64,000 bases of DNA, taken from NCBI RefSeq assembly GCF_022698145.1, contig NZ_JALDAX010000003.1:310001-374000 (forward strand). The letters are read 5' to 3'. Each line of letters begins with the position of its first letter. The first letter of the stretch is position 1. The DNA comes from Streptomyces spinosisporus (GTDB lineage: Bacteria; Actinomycetota; Actinomycetes; Streptomycetales; Streptomycetaceae). The notes below the pieces were generated by a model, which saw nothing but the letters and a program-made list of their open reading frames with translations, made no database searches and had not been told where the DNA came from. The position numbers and the translations under genes were made by a program. Below are positions 1 through 9,445 of this stretch, piece by piece.

Positions 1-1
1 C

Positions 2-829
2 TACACCGGCTCCGACACCGAGGTCACCGTCGACAGCGTCCAGGTGCGAGGGCGTACCGCCACCGCCCAGGTCACCGAGGACTCCACACTGACGTACGCG
101 AAGATCCGCGGCGACGAGCCCGACACCACGGCCTTCGTCGCCCACCACGAACTCATCTTCGCCGCCGCCCCGGACGGCACCTGGCAGCTCACCGGTGAAC
201 GCCTCACCGACCAGGGCCCCCGCCCCCTCAACGCGCCCGTCCAGATGGCCGCCCCGGCCGTCCCGGCCACGGCCCGCCCGAGCGACGTCATCGACGCCCC
301 CAGAGCCGCGATCACCTACCCGGCCCCCACACGCGCCAAGAACCTCGGCACGGGCGCCAGGTACAAGTACGCGGCGATGGCGACGTACTCCGAGAAGCAC
401 TGGAAGTACTACAACTCCGCCTACCGCCAGTACGGCGGCGACGGCGGGGACTGCACCAACTTCCTCAGCCAGGCCCTCTACGCCGGAGGGTGGAAGCAGG
501 TCACCAAAGCCGGCTCGGAGTACGGGACTTGGTACTCCAAGGCGTCGGGCGAGTCCCTCACCTGGATCGGTGTGAACGAGTGGTCCTGGTTCACCCAGAC
601 CGCCCGTCGGACGACACCACTGGCGAACGCCTACCAGATGGAGATCGGTGACGTGCTGCAGCTGGACTTCGACAAGAACGGGTCCAAGGAGCACTCGATG
701 CTGACCACCTACCGCAGCGCGAGCGGCGTCCCGTATCTGACCTACCACAGCGCCGACACCTACCGGCGATCGCTGACCAGCCTGATCGCCGCGAACCCGA
801 AGGCGGCCTACTACGCCTACCGCAGCTGA
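2..829 (+). CDS. Amidase-domain (Amidase_6-like) protein, 5' truncated by window
   Basis: The reading frame is open from base 2, so the true start lies before the window; about 275 codons are visible. The C-terminal half resembles the Amidase_6 domain of secreted actinobacterial proteins: a GGDCTNF segment with the presumed nucleophilic Cys codon at 452-454, then KEHSM and YHSADT segments carrying candidate His and Asp residues. The N-terminal half is a beta-rich stretch like the accessory region of these proteins. No signal peptide can be assessed because the N-terminus is missing. The family is thought to act on cell-wall peptide or amide bonds, but the substrate is unknown. The gene converges on the next one with a 22-base gap. 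Confidence 0.75.
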   Translation, partial: YTGSDTEVTVDSVQVRGRTATAQVTEDSTLTYAKIRGDEPDTTAFVAHHELIFAAAPDGTWQLTGERLTDQGPRPLNAPVQMAAPAVPATARPSDVIDAPRAAITYPAPTRAKNLGTGARYKYAAMATYSEKHWKYYNSAYRQYGGDGGDCTNFLSQALYAGGWKQVTKAGSEYGTWYSKASGESLTWIGVNEWSWFTQTARRTTPLANAYQMEIGDVLQLDFDKNGSKEHSMLTTYRSASGVPYLTYHSADTYRRSLTSLIAANPKAAYYAYRS

Positions 830-851
830 ACAGGCCTATGGAGGTGTGGGC

Positions 852-2225
852 TCAGTGCCCGCCCCCGCGCTCCTCCCGGATCTGCGCGACCACCCGCCCC
901 ACGCTCTGCCGTACCGCGTCGGTCTCCGTCAGGAAGTGCCAGTAGTCGGGATGACGGCCCTCCAGCGAGCCGATCGCCCGCTCCAGACGGGCCACCGCCT
1001 CGTCCAGCGGACGTGCGTGCCGCGGGTCGGGGGTGGTCCGGCCCGTCATCGCCAGCCGCTGCCCGTCCCGGATCGCGAAACGCGTGCGGTCGATCTCCTG
1101 CTGCGGATCCTTCTGCACCGCGTTCAGCCGCTGCAGCCGGTCGCGGGCCGCCGACACGGACTCGTCGGTCGTGTTCAGCAGCGCCCGCACCGTCGACAGC
1201 AGCGCGGTCGCGTCCGGCCAGCGCTGGTCGTCCCGCGCGGCCTGGGCCTCCTTCAGCTTCTGCTCGGCCAGCCGTACGTTCTCCCCGGCCTGGTCCGGCA
1301 CATGCTGCAGATCCTGCCAGCACGCGGCGACGAACCGCCGCCGCAGCTCGCTCAGCACCGGCTCCACCTGCCCGGCGCGCGTCGTCAGCGCCTGCGCGCG
1401 GGTGCGCAGCGAGACGAGCCGGTGGTCGATCTCGGCGGCCCGCTCCGGCAGCCGCTCCGCCTCCGCGCGGACCGCCGCCGCCTCCCGTGCCACGCGCTCG
1501 GCCCGCTCCACGGTCTGCGGCACCCCGTGCTGGCCCGCGCCCTGGTTGAGCTTCGTCAGCTCCGGCGCGAGGGCGGCGAGCCGGGCGGCGAGATCGTCCG
1601 CCTTGAGCCCCGTCTCCCGTACGGCATCCAGGGCGTTCGACGCGGCCAGCAGCCCCTGCCGCGCCCGCTCGACCGCCGGAGCCAGCCGGGCGAGCTGGGT
1701 CTCCGCCTTGCCCAGGAGCGGCCCGAGCCCCTCACCGAAACGATCCAGCTCCCGCTTGACGTCCGTGAGCTCGTCCTTGGCCCGGGCGAGTTGCGTGCGC
1801 GCCTGGGCCGCGACCGAGGCCTCCAGGTCGTCCCGGTCGAGGTCATGGGCGTCGACGGCGTCGATGTAGCGATGGCTCGCCTCGTCGATACGGCGGCCCA
1901 GCGCCTCGAAGTCGGACACCGCGCGCCGGGCGGCCGGGGTGTCGTCGACCGCCATGATCGTCTCTATCGAGATCCGCAGATCGCGCTGCGCGGTGTCCAG
2001 CTCGTAGAACGCCGCCGCCGCGGCGTCCTTCGCCGCCTGCGCCTGGGCCCGCTGGTTCTCCGACCGGCCGCCGAACCAGCGCCGGGTGCCACCGCCGGCG
2101 AACGCTGCGGCCAGCACCGGCGCGGCGAGCAGCGGCAGGGCGAGCAGAGCGAGGGTGTCCCTGACCGCCGGGCGGTGTGCGTACGGCACCGACGGCCGGT
2201 ACGGCTGCGAAGGTGTCGCCGTCAC
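852..2225 (-). CDS. Membrane-anchored coiled-coil protein of unknown function
   Basis: A protein of about 457 residues. After a short Pro/Tyr-rich cytoplasmic tail, one hydrophobic segment (about residues 21-43, Leu/Ala-rich) is followed by some 400 residues of charged, Ala/Leu/Glu/Arg-rich heptad-like sequence with long predicted coiled coils, and no recognisable catalytic motif. I chose the GTG at 2225 because a GGGAG motif lies six bases upstream; an ATG at 2246 and one at 2297 are alternatives with poorer spacing. It may be a structural or septation-type protein, but nothing in the neighbourhood shows its role. Confidence 0.7.
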   Translation of the reverse strand: MTATPSQPYRPSVPYAHRPAVRDTLALLALPLLAAPVLAAAFAGGGTRRWFGGRSENQRAQAQAAKDAAAAAFYELDTAQRDLRISIETIMAVDDTPAARRAVSDFEALGRRIDEASHRYIDAVDAHDLDRDDLEASVAAQARTQLARAKDELTDVKRELDRFGEGLGPLLGKAETQLARLAPAVERARQGLLAASNALDAVRETGLKADDLAARLAALAPELTKLNQGAGQHGVPQTVERAERVAREAAAVRAEAERLPERAAEIDHRLVSLRTRAQALTTRAGQVEPVLSELRRRFVAACWQDLQHVPDQAGENVRLAEQKLKEAQAARDDQRWPDATALLSTVRALLNTTDESVSAARDRLQRLNAVQKDPQQEIDRTRFAIRDGQRLAMTGRTTPDPRHARPLDEAVARLERAIGSLEGRHPDYWHFLTETDAVRQSVGRVVAQIREERGGGH

Positions 2226-2306
2226 ATCCCTCTCCCGTGCTGTCATCCGTCCTGGCCGGTGCCTCGTTTCATTCTCCCACCGGTTAGGGACGAACACACG
2301 GGCCGG

Positions 2307-3080
2307 TCAGTTCGCCGTCTTGAGCGTGACTTTGCCGTCGCCGGACCGGGCGGACACCACATGCTTGCTGGAGTCGGAGCGTGGCACGGACACATCCACC
2401 GATCCGTCACCCGTCTTCGTGGTCACGCGGTACGTGGACTTCGGCAGCGCGATCGTGACGGACCCGTCGTGGCTGCGGGAGTCCACCAGGTCGGGCACGG
2501 CGCCGAGTTCGAGATGCACGGAGCCGTCGCCGGTCTCGGCGCGCACCGTCCGCGACGAGACCTCGGCGTGCACCGAGCCGTCACCCGTGCGCAGGGTGAG
2601 CGGCCCGCTGGAGTCCGTGACATGCACGGACCCGTCGCCGGTACGGATGTTCAACGCGTCCTCGAACCCACGCGCCCGCACGCTCCCGTCCCCGTCCTCG
2701 ACCTTCACGGTGACCCCGCGCGGCACCTCGACACGGTGCTTGGCCGAACAGTCGGCGACGACACCGGAACACTTCACGCGCAGGGTGAGCCGGTCGCCCT
2801 TCATGGACCAGGACACCTTCGGGTCCTTCCCGAACGCGACCGTCCCCTGGAACCACCGGGTGACCTCGACCTTCCCCGGCGCATTGCCGTCCGCCGCGAC
2901 GACCTCCAACGCCGAGTCGTCCGAATCGACCACGAGAGTGCGCCCCTCCAACGCGAACGCCCGATGATCAGGATCCTTGTCGTCCCCCGCGGAAGCCCCG
3001 CAAGCGGTCGCCGCCCCGACAAGAACCACCACGCCCCCGACGGCCAGTGCGGTGCGAGCGATGACGGTGCTACGGACCAT
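2307..3080 (-). CDS. DUF4097-type lipoprotein with GDGSV repeats
   Basis: A 257-residue secreted protein. The N-terminus has an Arg, a hydrophobic core and a lipobox ending ATAC, so it should be a lipid-anchored extracytoplasmic protein. From about residue 110 the motif GDGSV recurs about every 20 residues (at least five exact copies plus HDGSV and GDGKV), the pattern of the right-handed beta-helix in the DUF4097 family. ATG at 3080 is preceded by GGGGGAG at good spacing, which excludes the longer frame. Function is unknown; in Firmicutes related proteins sit with envelope-stress genes, but this one stands alone. Confidence 0.8.
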   Translation of the reverse strand: MVRSTVIARTALAVGGVVVLVGAATACGASAGDDKDPDHRAFALEGRTLVVDSDDSALEVVAADGNAPGKVEVTRWFQGTVAFGKDPKVSWSMKGDRLTLRVKCSGVVADCSAKHRVEVPRGVTVKVEDGDGSVRARGFEDALNIRTGDGSVHVTDSSGPLTLRTGDGSVHAEVSSRTVRAETGDGSVHLELGAVPDLVDSRSHDGSVTIALPKSTYRVTTKTGDGSVDVSVPRSDSSKHVVSARSGDGKVTLKTAN

Positions 3081-3170
3081 GGTGATCTCCCCCTGGGACA
3101 CGAACGCGAACTCTTCGGACGGCGCTGGCTGTGCTGACCTCTAGAACGTACGGAGCGAAGGGCCGCAGCG

Positions 3171-3193
3171 GGATCCGGGCCGCTCCCGGATCC
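3171..3193. repeat. Perfect inverted repeat upstream of tRNA-Val
   Basis: Nine-base arms GGATCCGGG and CCCGGATCC flank a five-base loop. It lies between the divergent DUF4097 gene and the tRNA. There is no U-tract, so it may be a factor-assisted terminator or a protein site. Confidence 0.45.
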
Positions 3194-3232
3194 GGGGTGG
3201 GGTAAACCCCCGGGCCGACCCCTGATACGGGA

Positions 3233-3263
3233 TTGCGGGAGGGCGCCCCGGGCAATGTAGGCT
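3233..3263 (+). promoter_or_regulatory. Possible promoter of tRNA-Val
   Basis: TTGCGG at 3233-3238 and TAGGCT at 3258-3263 resemble principal sigma factor elements with a 19-base spacer. They end 14 bases before the tRNA. The spacer is longer than optimal, so this is tentative. Confidence 0.35.
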
Positions 3264-3277
3264 GTCGACCTGTTCCC

Positions 3278-3349
<72 letters not shown>

Positions 3350-3356
3350 CGTTGTG

Positions 3357-3392
3357 AAGAGGACCCCGGCCGATTGCGGCCGGGGTCCTCTT
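3357..3392. terminator. Bidirectional hairpin terminator after tRNA-Val
   Basis: A perfect 16-bp stem (AAGAGGACCCCGGCCG with its complement) around the loop ATTG. The A-rich left foot and TT right foot make it usable from both sides: it ends the tRNA transcript and the opposing gene at 3396. Confidence 0.85.
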
Positions 3393-3395
3393 GCG

Positions 3396-3722
3396 TCAGG
3401 CGCCCTGGGCGTGCTTCAGGCTTGTGCGGGCCTCGACGCGGTCGGGGGCTGTGATTTCTGCCCAGAAGCGGTGGGTGGTGATGAAGACGGCGAGTTCGTG
3501 TTCGCGTCGGCGGAGCTTTTCCACCTCGGCCTGTTCGTCTTCCGTCCAGCCCGGGGAGGCGGGGCGCTCCACCTTGCGCCAGCCGTTGTCGTCGCTGAAG
3601 CCGTCCAGCGGTTCCACCGACCAGGGGAGCCGCTTGAGCAGGGCCGACAGTTCGGCCCGGACCTGATGCAGCTCCTCCTGACCGGCCAGGAGGTCACTCG
3701 GAAAGTCATAGCTCGCTGCCAC
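3396..3722 (-). CDS. Conserved hypothetical protein, 108 aa
   Basis: A small soluble, charged protein (about 108 residues) rich in Glu, Leu and Trp, with two helical stretches (about residues 10-35 and 64-90) that could form a helical hairpin. No catalytic motif, signal peptide or membrane segment is visible. It resembles short hypothetical proteins common in Streptomyces, but I cannot name a family. It lies downstream of the TetR gene on the same strand, with a 51-base gap, and ends at the tRNA terminator. Confidence 0.65.
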   Translation of the reverse strand: MAASYDFPSDLLAGQEELHQVRAELSALLKRLPWSVEPLDGFSDDNGWRKVERPASPGWTEDEQAEVEKLRRREHELAVFITTHRFWAEITAPDRVEARTSLKHAQGA

Positions 3723-3773
3723 GCGGCAATGCTACGCCTGTTCGAATTTGGGATGCGAGTTCCTTCCCGGGGT

Positions 3774-4403
3774 TCACGTACGACCCTCGTGCCCCCGCAC
3801 ATACACCCCCGCACGCGCCGCCGCAGCGGCTGCCTCGGCCGCCCGGTCTGCTGTGGCTTCGTCGAGGTGGTCGTCGGTGGTGAGCAGGCGGTAGTAGAGG
3901 GGGGCGGAGACGGCGCGGATCACCTCGTGGGTGTCGGTGCCCTCGGGTACTTCGCCCCGGTCGATGGCCAGTTGGACGCAGGGGGCCCACTCCGTGACGC
4001 GGATGTCGTAGAAGCGGTGCAGTGCTTCGGCTGTCCTCGCCTCGCACGTGGCGGCCGCGATCACCGCCTTGAACAGCGCCCCCTGCCGCGGGTCGGCCAA
4101 GGTGCGCTGCACGAGGCGGGCGTTGGCCTTGAGGTCGCCGAGCAGTGAGCCGGTCTCGGTGCGTGGCAGTGACTGCTCGGCCATGTCCAGGAGCAGGTCG
4201 GCCACCAGGCCGGTCACCGTTCCCCAGCGGCGGTAGACGGTGGTCTTGCCCACCTCGGCGCGGCGTGCGACGTCGGTGAGGTCCAGGTGGGCGAAGCCCT
4301 GCTCCGCCAGGGCGTCCCCGGCCGCCCGCAGCACCGCTGCCCGCACTCGCGCCGTGCGCCCTCCCGGACGGACGGTCCCCGGATCCGCACCCTCAAAGCC
4401 CAT
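3774..4403 (-). CDS. TetR-family transcriptional regulator
   Basis: A 209-residue repressor-type protein. The N-terminal helix-turn-helix spans about residues 20-65, with the typical LTDVARRAEVGKTTVYRRW pattern; the remainder is the all-helical ligand and dimerisation domain. The start at 4403 has GGAG seven bases upstream, and that ribosome site lies inside operator copy 1. It is divergent from the aldo/keto reductase gene and two copies of one operator fill the gap, so it very likely represses itself and that reductase. The inducer is unknown. Confidence 0.88.
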   Translation of the reverse strand: MGFEGADPGTVRPGGRTARVRAAVLRAAGDALAEQGFAHLDLTDVARRAEVGKTTVYRRWGTVTGLVADLLLDMAEQSLPRTETGSLLGDLKANARLVQRTLADPRQGALFKAVIAAATCEARTAEALHRFYDIRVTEWAPCVQLAIDRGEVPEGTDTHEVIRAVSAPLYYRLLTTDDHLDEATADRAAEAAAAAARAGVYVRGHEGRT

Positions 4404-4478
4404 AACGGGACTCCAGTTTCGTTAATCGCTCACACCTGCTACGTTGAGATCCATATTAACGGAACTGAGATCCCGTTA
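4403..4478. promoter_or_regulatory. Two inverted copies of a TetR-type operator
   Basis: Two 22-bp sites, 4403-4424 and 4457-4478, each begin TAACGG and end CGTTA. They are near-copies of each other in opposite orientation (reverse complement of site 2 matches site 1 at most positions). Site 1 abuts the regulator start codon; site 2 lies 38 bases before the reductase start. This is the layout expected of an autoregulating TetR protein. Confidence 0.75.
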
Positions 4479-4515
4479 GCCGGATTCGGCGGCGAGTGAC
4501 GAGAGGTGAACTGTC

Positions 4516-5583
4516 ATGGAATACAGGCGGCTCGGCACATCCGGCCTGCAGGTCCCCGTACTGAGCTTCGGCGCCGGCACCTTCGGCGGCCGAGGGCCGC
4601 TGTTCGGTGCCTGGGGCAACACCGATGCGCGGGAAGCACGCCGGCTCGTGGACATCTGCCTCGACGCCGGGATCACGATGTTCGACACCGCCGATGTCTA
4701 TTCCGACGGCGCCTCCGAGGAAGTGCTCGGCGAGGCGATCAAGGGCCGTAGGGACCAGGTGATCATGTCCACCAAGACCGGCCTGCCGACGGGCGACTGC
4801 CCCGGCGACGCGGGCTCCTCCCGTTCACGTCTGATCACCGCATGCGAGAACGCCCTGCGCCGGCTCGGCACCGACCACATCGACCTGTTCCAGTTGCACG
4901 CCTTCGACGCCGGCACGCCGATCGAGGAAGTCCTGTCCACGCTCGACGATCTCGTACGCGCGGGGAAGGTCCGCTACCTCGGCATCTCCAACTTCTCCGG
5001 CTGGCAGGCGATGAAGTCCCTTGCGGTCGCGGAGAGATACGGCCACCCGCGCCATGTCGCGCACCAGGTCTACTACTCACTCATCGGCCGCGACTACGAA
5101 TGGGAGCTGATGCCCCTCGGGCTCGACCAGGGTCTCGGAGCCCTCGTCTGGAGCCCGCTCGGCTGGGGTCGGCTCACCGGCAAGGTCCGCCGCGGCCGGC
5201 CGCTGCCGGCCGACAGCCGACTGCACCGCACCGCGCAGTTCGGCCCGCCGGTCGAGGACGAACACCTCTACCGCGTGGTCGACGCCCTCGACGAGGTCGC
5301 GCAGGAGACCGGCAGGAGCATTCCGCAGATCGCCATCAACTGGCTGCTGCAGCGACCGACCGTCTCCTCCGTCATCATCGGTGCCCGCACCGAGGAGCAG
5401 CTCCGCCAGAACCTCGGTGCCGTCGGCTGGATGCTCACGCCCGACCAGATGGCGAGACTCGACGCGGCGAGTGCCAGGACGGCGCCCTACCCGTACTTCC
5501 CCTACCAGCGCCAGGAAGGCTTCGCCCGCCTCAACCCGCCGGTCGTCGCACCGCCGGTCGTCACGCCTTCGCCTGCCGCATGA
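4516..5583 (+). CDS. Aldo/keto reductase
   Basis: A 355-residue TIM-barrel oxidoreductase that should use NADPH to reduce aldehydes or ketones. Visible family features are the N-terminal LGTSGLQVPVLSFG strand, FDTADVYSDGASEE with the catalytic Asp and Tyr, the active-site Lys in STKTGL, the H in LFQLHAFD, and a C-terminal VIIGARTEEQLRQNL cofactor-binding segment. Length and order match the YajO/Tas-type branch. Start at 4516 follows a GAGAGG ribosome site. Likely repressed by the divergent TetR regulator. The C-terminus ends inside a 20-bp tandem duplication. Confidence 0.9.
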   Translation: MEYRRLGTSGLQVPVLSFGAGTFGGRGPLFGAWGNTDAREARRLVDICLDAGITMFDTADVYSDGASEEVLGEAIKGRRDQVIMSTKTGLPTGDCPGDAGSSRSRLITACENALRRLGTDHIDLFQLHAFDAGTPIEEVLSTLDDLVRAGKVRYLGISNFSGWQAMKSLAVAERYGHPRHVAHQVYYSLIGRDYEWELMPLGLDQGLGALVWSPLGWGRLTGKVRRGRPLPADSRLHRTAQFGPPVEDEHLYRVVDALDEVAQETGRSIPQIAINWLLQRPTVSSVIIGARTEEQLRQNLGAVGWMLTPDQMARLDAASARTAPYPYFPYQRQEGFARLNPPVVAPPVVTPSPAA

Positions 5584-5602
5584 CGCCTTCGCCTGCCGCA
5601 TG
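5563..5602 (+). repeat. 20-bp tandem duplication across a stop codon
   Basis: The 20-base unit beginning ACGCCTTCGCC and ending GCATG occurs twice, head to tail, at 5563-5582 and 5583-5602. The reductase stop codon is formed at the junction. Confidence 0.9.
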
Positions 5603-5642
5603 ACCCATCACAGGCGCACGCGAGTTGGGCGAGACTTGTCCC

Positions 5643-5867
5643 ATGTGCCGAAGCATCAAGACGCTGCGTCCGCCCGCGTTGCCCGAAGAGGCGACGGAGG
5701 AAGAGATCAGGGCCGCGGCCCTGCAGTACGTGCGGAAGGTGTCCGGCTTCCGGGCCCCCGCCGCACACAACCAGGAGGTCTTCGACCAGGCCGTCACCGC
5801 GATCGCACAGGCCACCGCCCAACTGCTGGACGGCCTGGAGATACGAGGTCAGAAGGTACGGGCCTGA
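5643..5867 (+). CDS. DUF2277 family protein
   Basis: A 74-residue protein starting MCRSIKTLRPP, the hallmark of the DUF2277 family. The conserved features are the N-terminal Cys-Arg-x-Ile-Lys-x-Leu block, an EEIRAAALQYVRKVSG helix and a final amphipathic helix ending DGLEIRG. Function is unknown; the family has some resemblance to small DNA-binding folds. I chose the ATG at 5643 over one at 5625 because the family begins at MCRSIK. It follows the reductase by 59 bases and may be co-transcribed with it. Confidence 0.9.
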   Translation: MCRSIKTLRPPALPEEATEEEIRAAALQYVRKVSGFRAPAAHNQEVFDQAVTAIAQATAQLLDGLEIRGQKVRA

Positions 5868-5955
5868 CGGGCTGAAAGCCTGGACAGGCTGAGAATCTGG
5901 ACAGGCTGCGAAAGGGAAAGCGCGGGCCCGTTGCCTGCCGCGCCGGCGGCCGGCC

Positions 5956-6564
5956 TCAGACCTTTGCCGGACGCCGCATGACGTACGCCGCTCCCGCGCC
6001 CGCTCCGAAGAGGGCGAGGACCGACACCGCCGTGGCCAGCCAGGTCGTGCCGAGCCACTGGCCGCCGTAGTAGCCGAGCGCCACGCTGTACGTCGCCCAG
6101 GCCAGCCCCGCCAGGGCGGACCAGGGGAGGAACTCGCGGGCGCGGCGGTGGGCGGCGCCCGCGCCGAGGGAGACCACGGAGCGGCCGGCCGGGGCGAACC
6201 GGGCGATGATGACCAGCGCCCCGCCGCCGCGGGCGAGCGCCGCGCCGAGACGTTCCTGCGCGGTGGTCAGCCGGCGCGAGCGGGCGATCGCCCGGTCCAG
6301 GCGTTCGCCGCCGCGCCAGGCCAGCCGGTAGGCGACCAGGTCACCGAGGACGGAGGCGGTGGCCGCGCAGAGCGTCAGCGCCAGGATGTCGGGCACCGCG
6401 TGCGGCACCTGCCCGGTCGCCGAACCGGCGGCCGCCGCCGTGGCCGCCGTGATGACCAGGACGCCGCTCGGCAGGACCGGTACGAACACGTCCAGCAGCA
6501 CCGACAGCGCCACCATCGCGTAGATCCATGGGCTGCCGGTCAGCGACCCAAGACTCTCCAGCAC
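5956..6564 (-). CDS. DedA-family membrane protein
   Basis: About 202 residues with four or five hydrophobic helices. The segment LDVFVPVLPSGVLVI and the later RFAPAGRSVVSLGAGAAHR, with conserved Arg and Gly-Pro-like turns, mark the DedA/SNARE-associated family, now linked to flipping of phospholipids or polyprenyl phosphate across the membrane. The GTG at 6564 is used because GGGGAG lies six bases upstream; the longer frame to 6720 has a non-membrane N-terminus and no ribosome site. It converges on the DUF2277 gene. Confidence 0.85.
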   Translation of the reverse strand: MLESLGSLTGSPWIYAMVALSVLLDVFVPVLPSGVLVITAATAAAAGSATGQVPHAVPDILALTLCAATASVLGDLVAYRLAWRGGERLDRAIARSRRLTTAQERLGAALARGGGALVIIARFAPAGRSVVSLGAGAAHRRAREFLPWSALAGLAWATYSVALGYYGGQWLGTTWLATAVSVLALFGAGAGAAYVMRRPAKV

Positions 6565-6730
6565 CGCATACTCCCCGTGACTCCCCCGTTGACCCAACCG
6601 TGCCGCGATGTCGCGAGGGAGCGGCAGGGGCGGCCATAACAGCCATACAGCGTACGCCTGGAGTGTGACAGGAGTTTCAGGGGGTGCGCGTGTGATCGGC
6701 ACAGTTCGTTCACCCGTCACGCGTCCGGCG

Positions 6731-8359
<1,629 letters not shown>

Positions 8360-8446
8360 GTGATCACTCTCCTCCGTCGCCCCGTACGGTACGGAACGAC
8401 GGAGGAGCGCGGGGAGGTTCCGTGCGTAACGATCAGCAGGGGACCG

Positions 8447-9091
8447 TCAGCAGGAGGACAGGTAGTTCGTCAGCGCCGACTTCTCGGCGGAGTCGACCGA
8501 GAGGTTGTAGTAGTGCTTCACCTGTACCCAGGCGCGGACGTAGGTGCAGCGGTACGCGGTCCGCGAGGGCATCCAGGTGGCCGGGTCCTGGTCGCCCTTG
8601 GACTGGTTGACGTTGTCGGTGACGGCGAGCAGCTGCGGGCGGGTGACGTCGTTGGCGAGGGCCTCGCGCTGGGCGGTCGTCCACTTGCTCGCGCCGGAGT
8701 CCCAGGCCTCGGCGAGCGGGACCAGGTGGTCGATGTCGACGTCGGAGGCGGCGCTCCAGGTCGCACCGTCGTAGGGGGAGTACCAGCTGCCGCTGGTGGC
8801 GGTGCAGGCGGAGTCGGTGGTGACGTTCGTACCGTCGCGCTTGAGGATGTACTCGCGGGTGTTGCAGGTGCCCTCGATGGTGTCCCAGGTCGGGAACAGG
8901 TCGCGGTCGTAGCCGGTGCGGTTCTCGGTGGCCACGGTGAGGGACGCGAGGTAGGTGCGGGCGGTGGCGGCGCTCACCGGGGTGGGGAGGGCGGCGGAGG
9001 CGGTCGGACCGTTGAAGAGTCCGACCGAGGCCACGACCGCGGTGAGCGCGGCGAGTATGCTGAGCCGTCGACGCGCGTAGAGCTTCGACAT
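8447..9091 (-). CDS. Secreted HNH-family (DUF1524) nuclease
   Basis: A 214-residue secreted protein. Residues 1-34 form a Sec signal peptide (SKLYARRRLS, hydrophobic core, SASA). The mature part carries the DUF1524/GmrSD-like HNH motif DVDIDHLVPLAEAWDSGA followed by ...ALANDVTRPQLLAVTDNVNQSKGDQDP, the usual arrangement for extracellular actinobacterial nucleases. Cys pairs in TCNTREY, SACTAT, YRCTYV and the C-terminal SSC probably form disulfides. ATG at 9091 fixes a proper signal peptide; the longer frame does not. Probably degrades extracellular nucleic acid. Confidence 0.88.
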   Translation of the reverse strand: MSKLYARRRLSILAALTAVVASVGLFNGPTASAALPTPVSAATARTYLASLTVATENRTGYDRDLFPTWDTIEGTCNTREYILKRDGTNVTTDSACTATSGSWYSPYDGATWSAASDVDIDHLVPLAEAWDSGASKWTTAQREALANDVTRPQLLAVTDNVNQSKGDQDPATWMPSRTAYRCTYVRAWVQVKHYYNLSVDSAEKSALTNYLSSC

Positions 9092-9248
9092 GCGAACTCC
9101 CTTGAGGGTGTGGGGGCTTGGCGGGCGGGCGGGGGAATGCTCGCGTCGCCGCGTTGCGGGAGAGTGTGTGTGCGGTAAGAAGTTAGTGACGTGCACATGA
9201 CACGACAAGGTTTATGGCCGAACTTCCTTCGCGTACGATGGACGGCGC
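9092..9248. other. Promoter interval between HNH nuclease and riboswitch
   Basis: This interval contains the divergent promoters of the nuclease and of the riboswitch transcript. AT-richer patches (AAGAAGTTAGTGACGTGCACATGACAC) are candidate promoter elements, but I cannot assign them. No gene is visible. Confidence 0.4.
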
Positions 9249-9353
9249 AGAAGGGGAGTAGCTCTTCGCCGGACCGTCGACACACTGCTCAGCTCGTCTG
9301 AGCCGGCGCCCGGAGGCAGGCCCGGATCACGGGGTCGGCCAGCGAGACCTTCG
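9249..9353 (+). ncRNA. yybP-ykoY (Mn2+) riboswitch
   Basis: The conserved features of the yybP-ykoY aptamer are visible in order: loop 1 GGGGAGTAGC at about 9253-9262, GCCGGACC then GTCGACA, a variable hairpin (GCTCAGC...GAGCCGGC), GGGGTCGGCC, and loop 3 CGAGACCTTCGGC at about 9343-9355. Known members bind Mn2+ across these two loops and turn on Mn2+ exporters. It is followed by a hairpin (CGGTGGGG...CCCCGACCG, 9415-9434) just before the GAGGG ribosome site of the GDT1-family gene, a plausible expression platform. Exact boundaries are approximate. Confidence 0.85.
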
Positions 9354-9445
9354 GCAGAGCAGTGCGCATCCGTGTGTGCTGCCGTGCCGAGGTGTCGTGC
9401 AGCAGGAACACTCTCGGTGGGGCAGCCCCGACCGATTGAGGGCTT

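Noticed and set aside
846..3137. A 763-codon plus-strand open frame
   Set aside because: It is a shadow of the opposing coiled-coil and DUF4097 genes: Arg/Pro/Gly-rich with no family pattern, and the minus-strand frames carry the codon bias and motifs.
3735..3765. A GTTCGAA stretch resembling a tRNA T-arm
   Set aside because: No acceptor stem, D-arm or anticodon arm can be folded around it.
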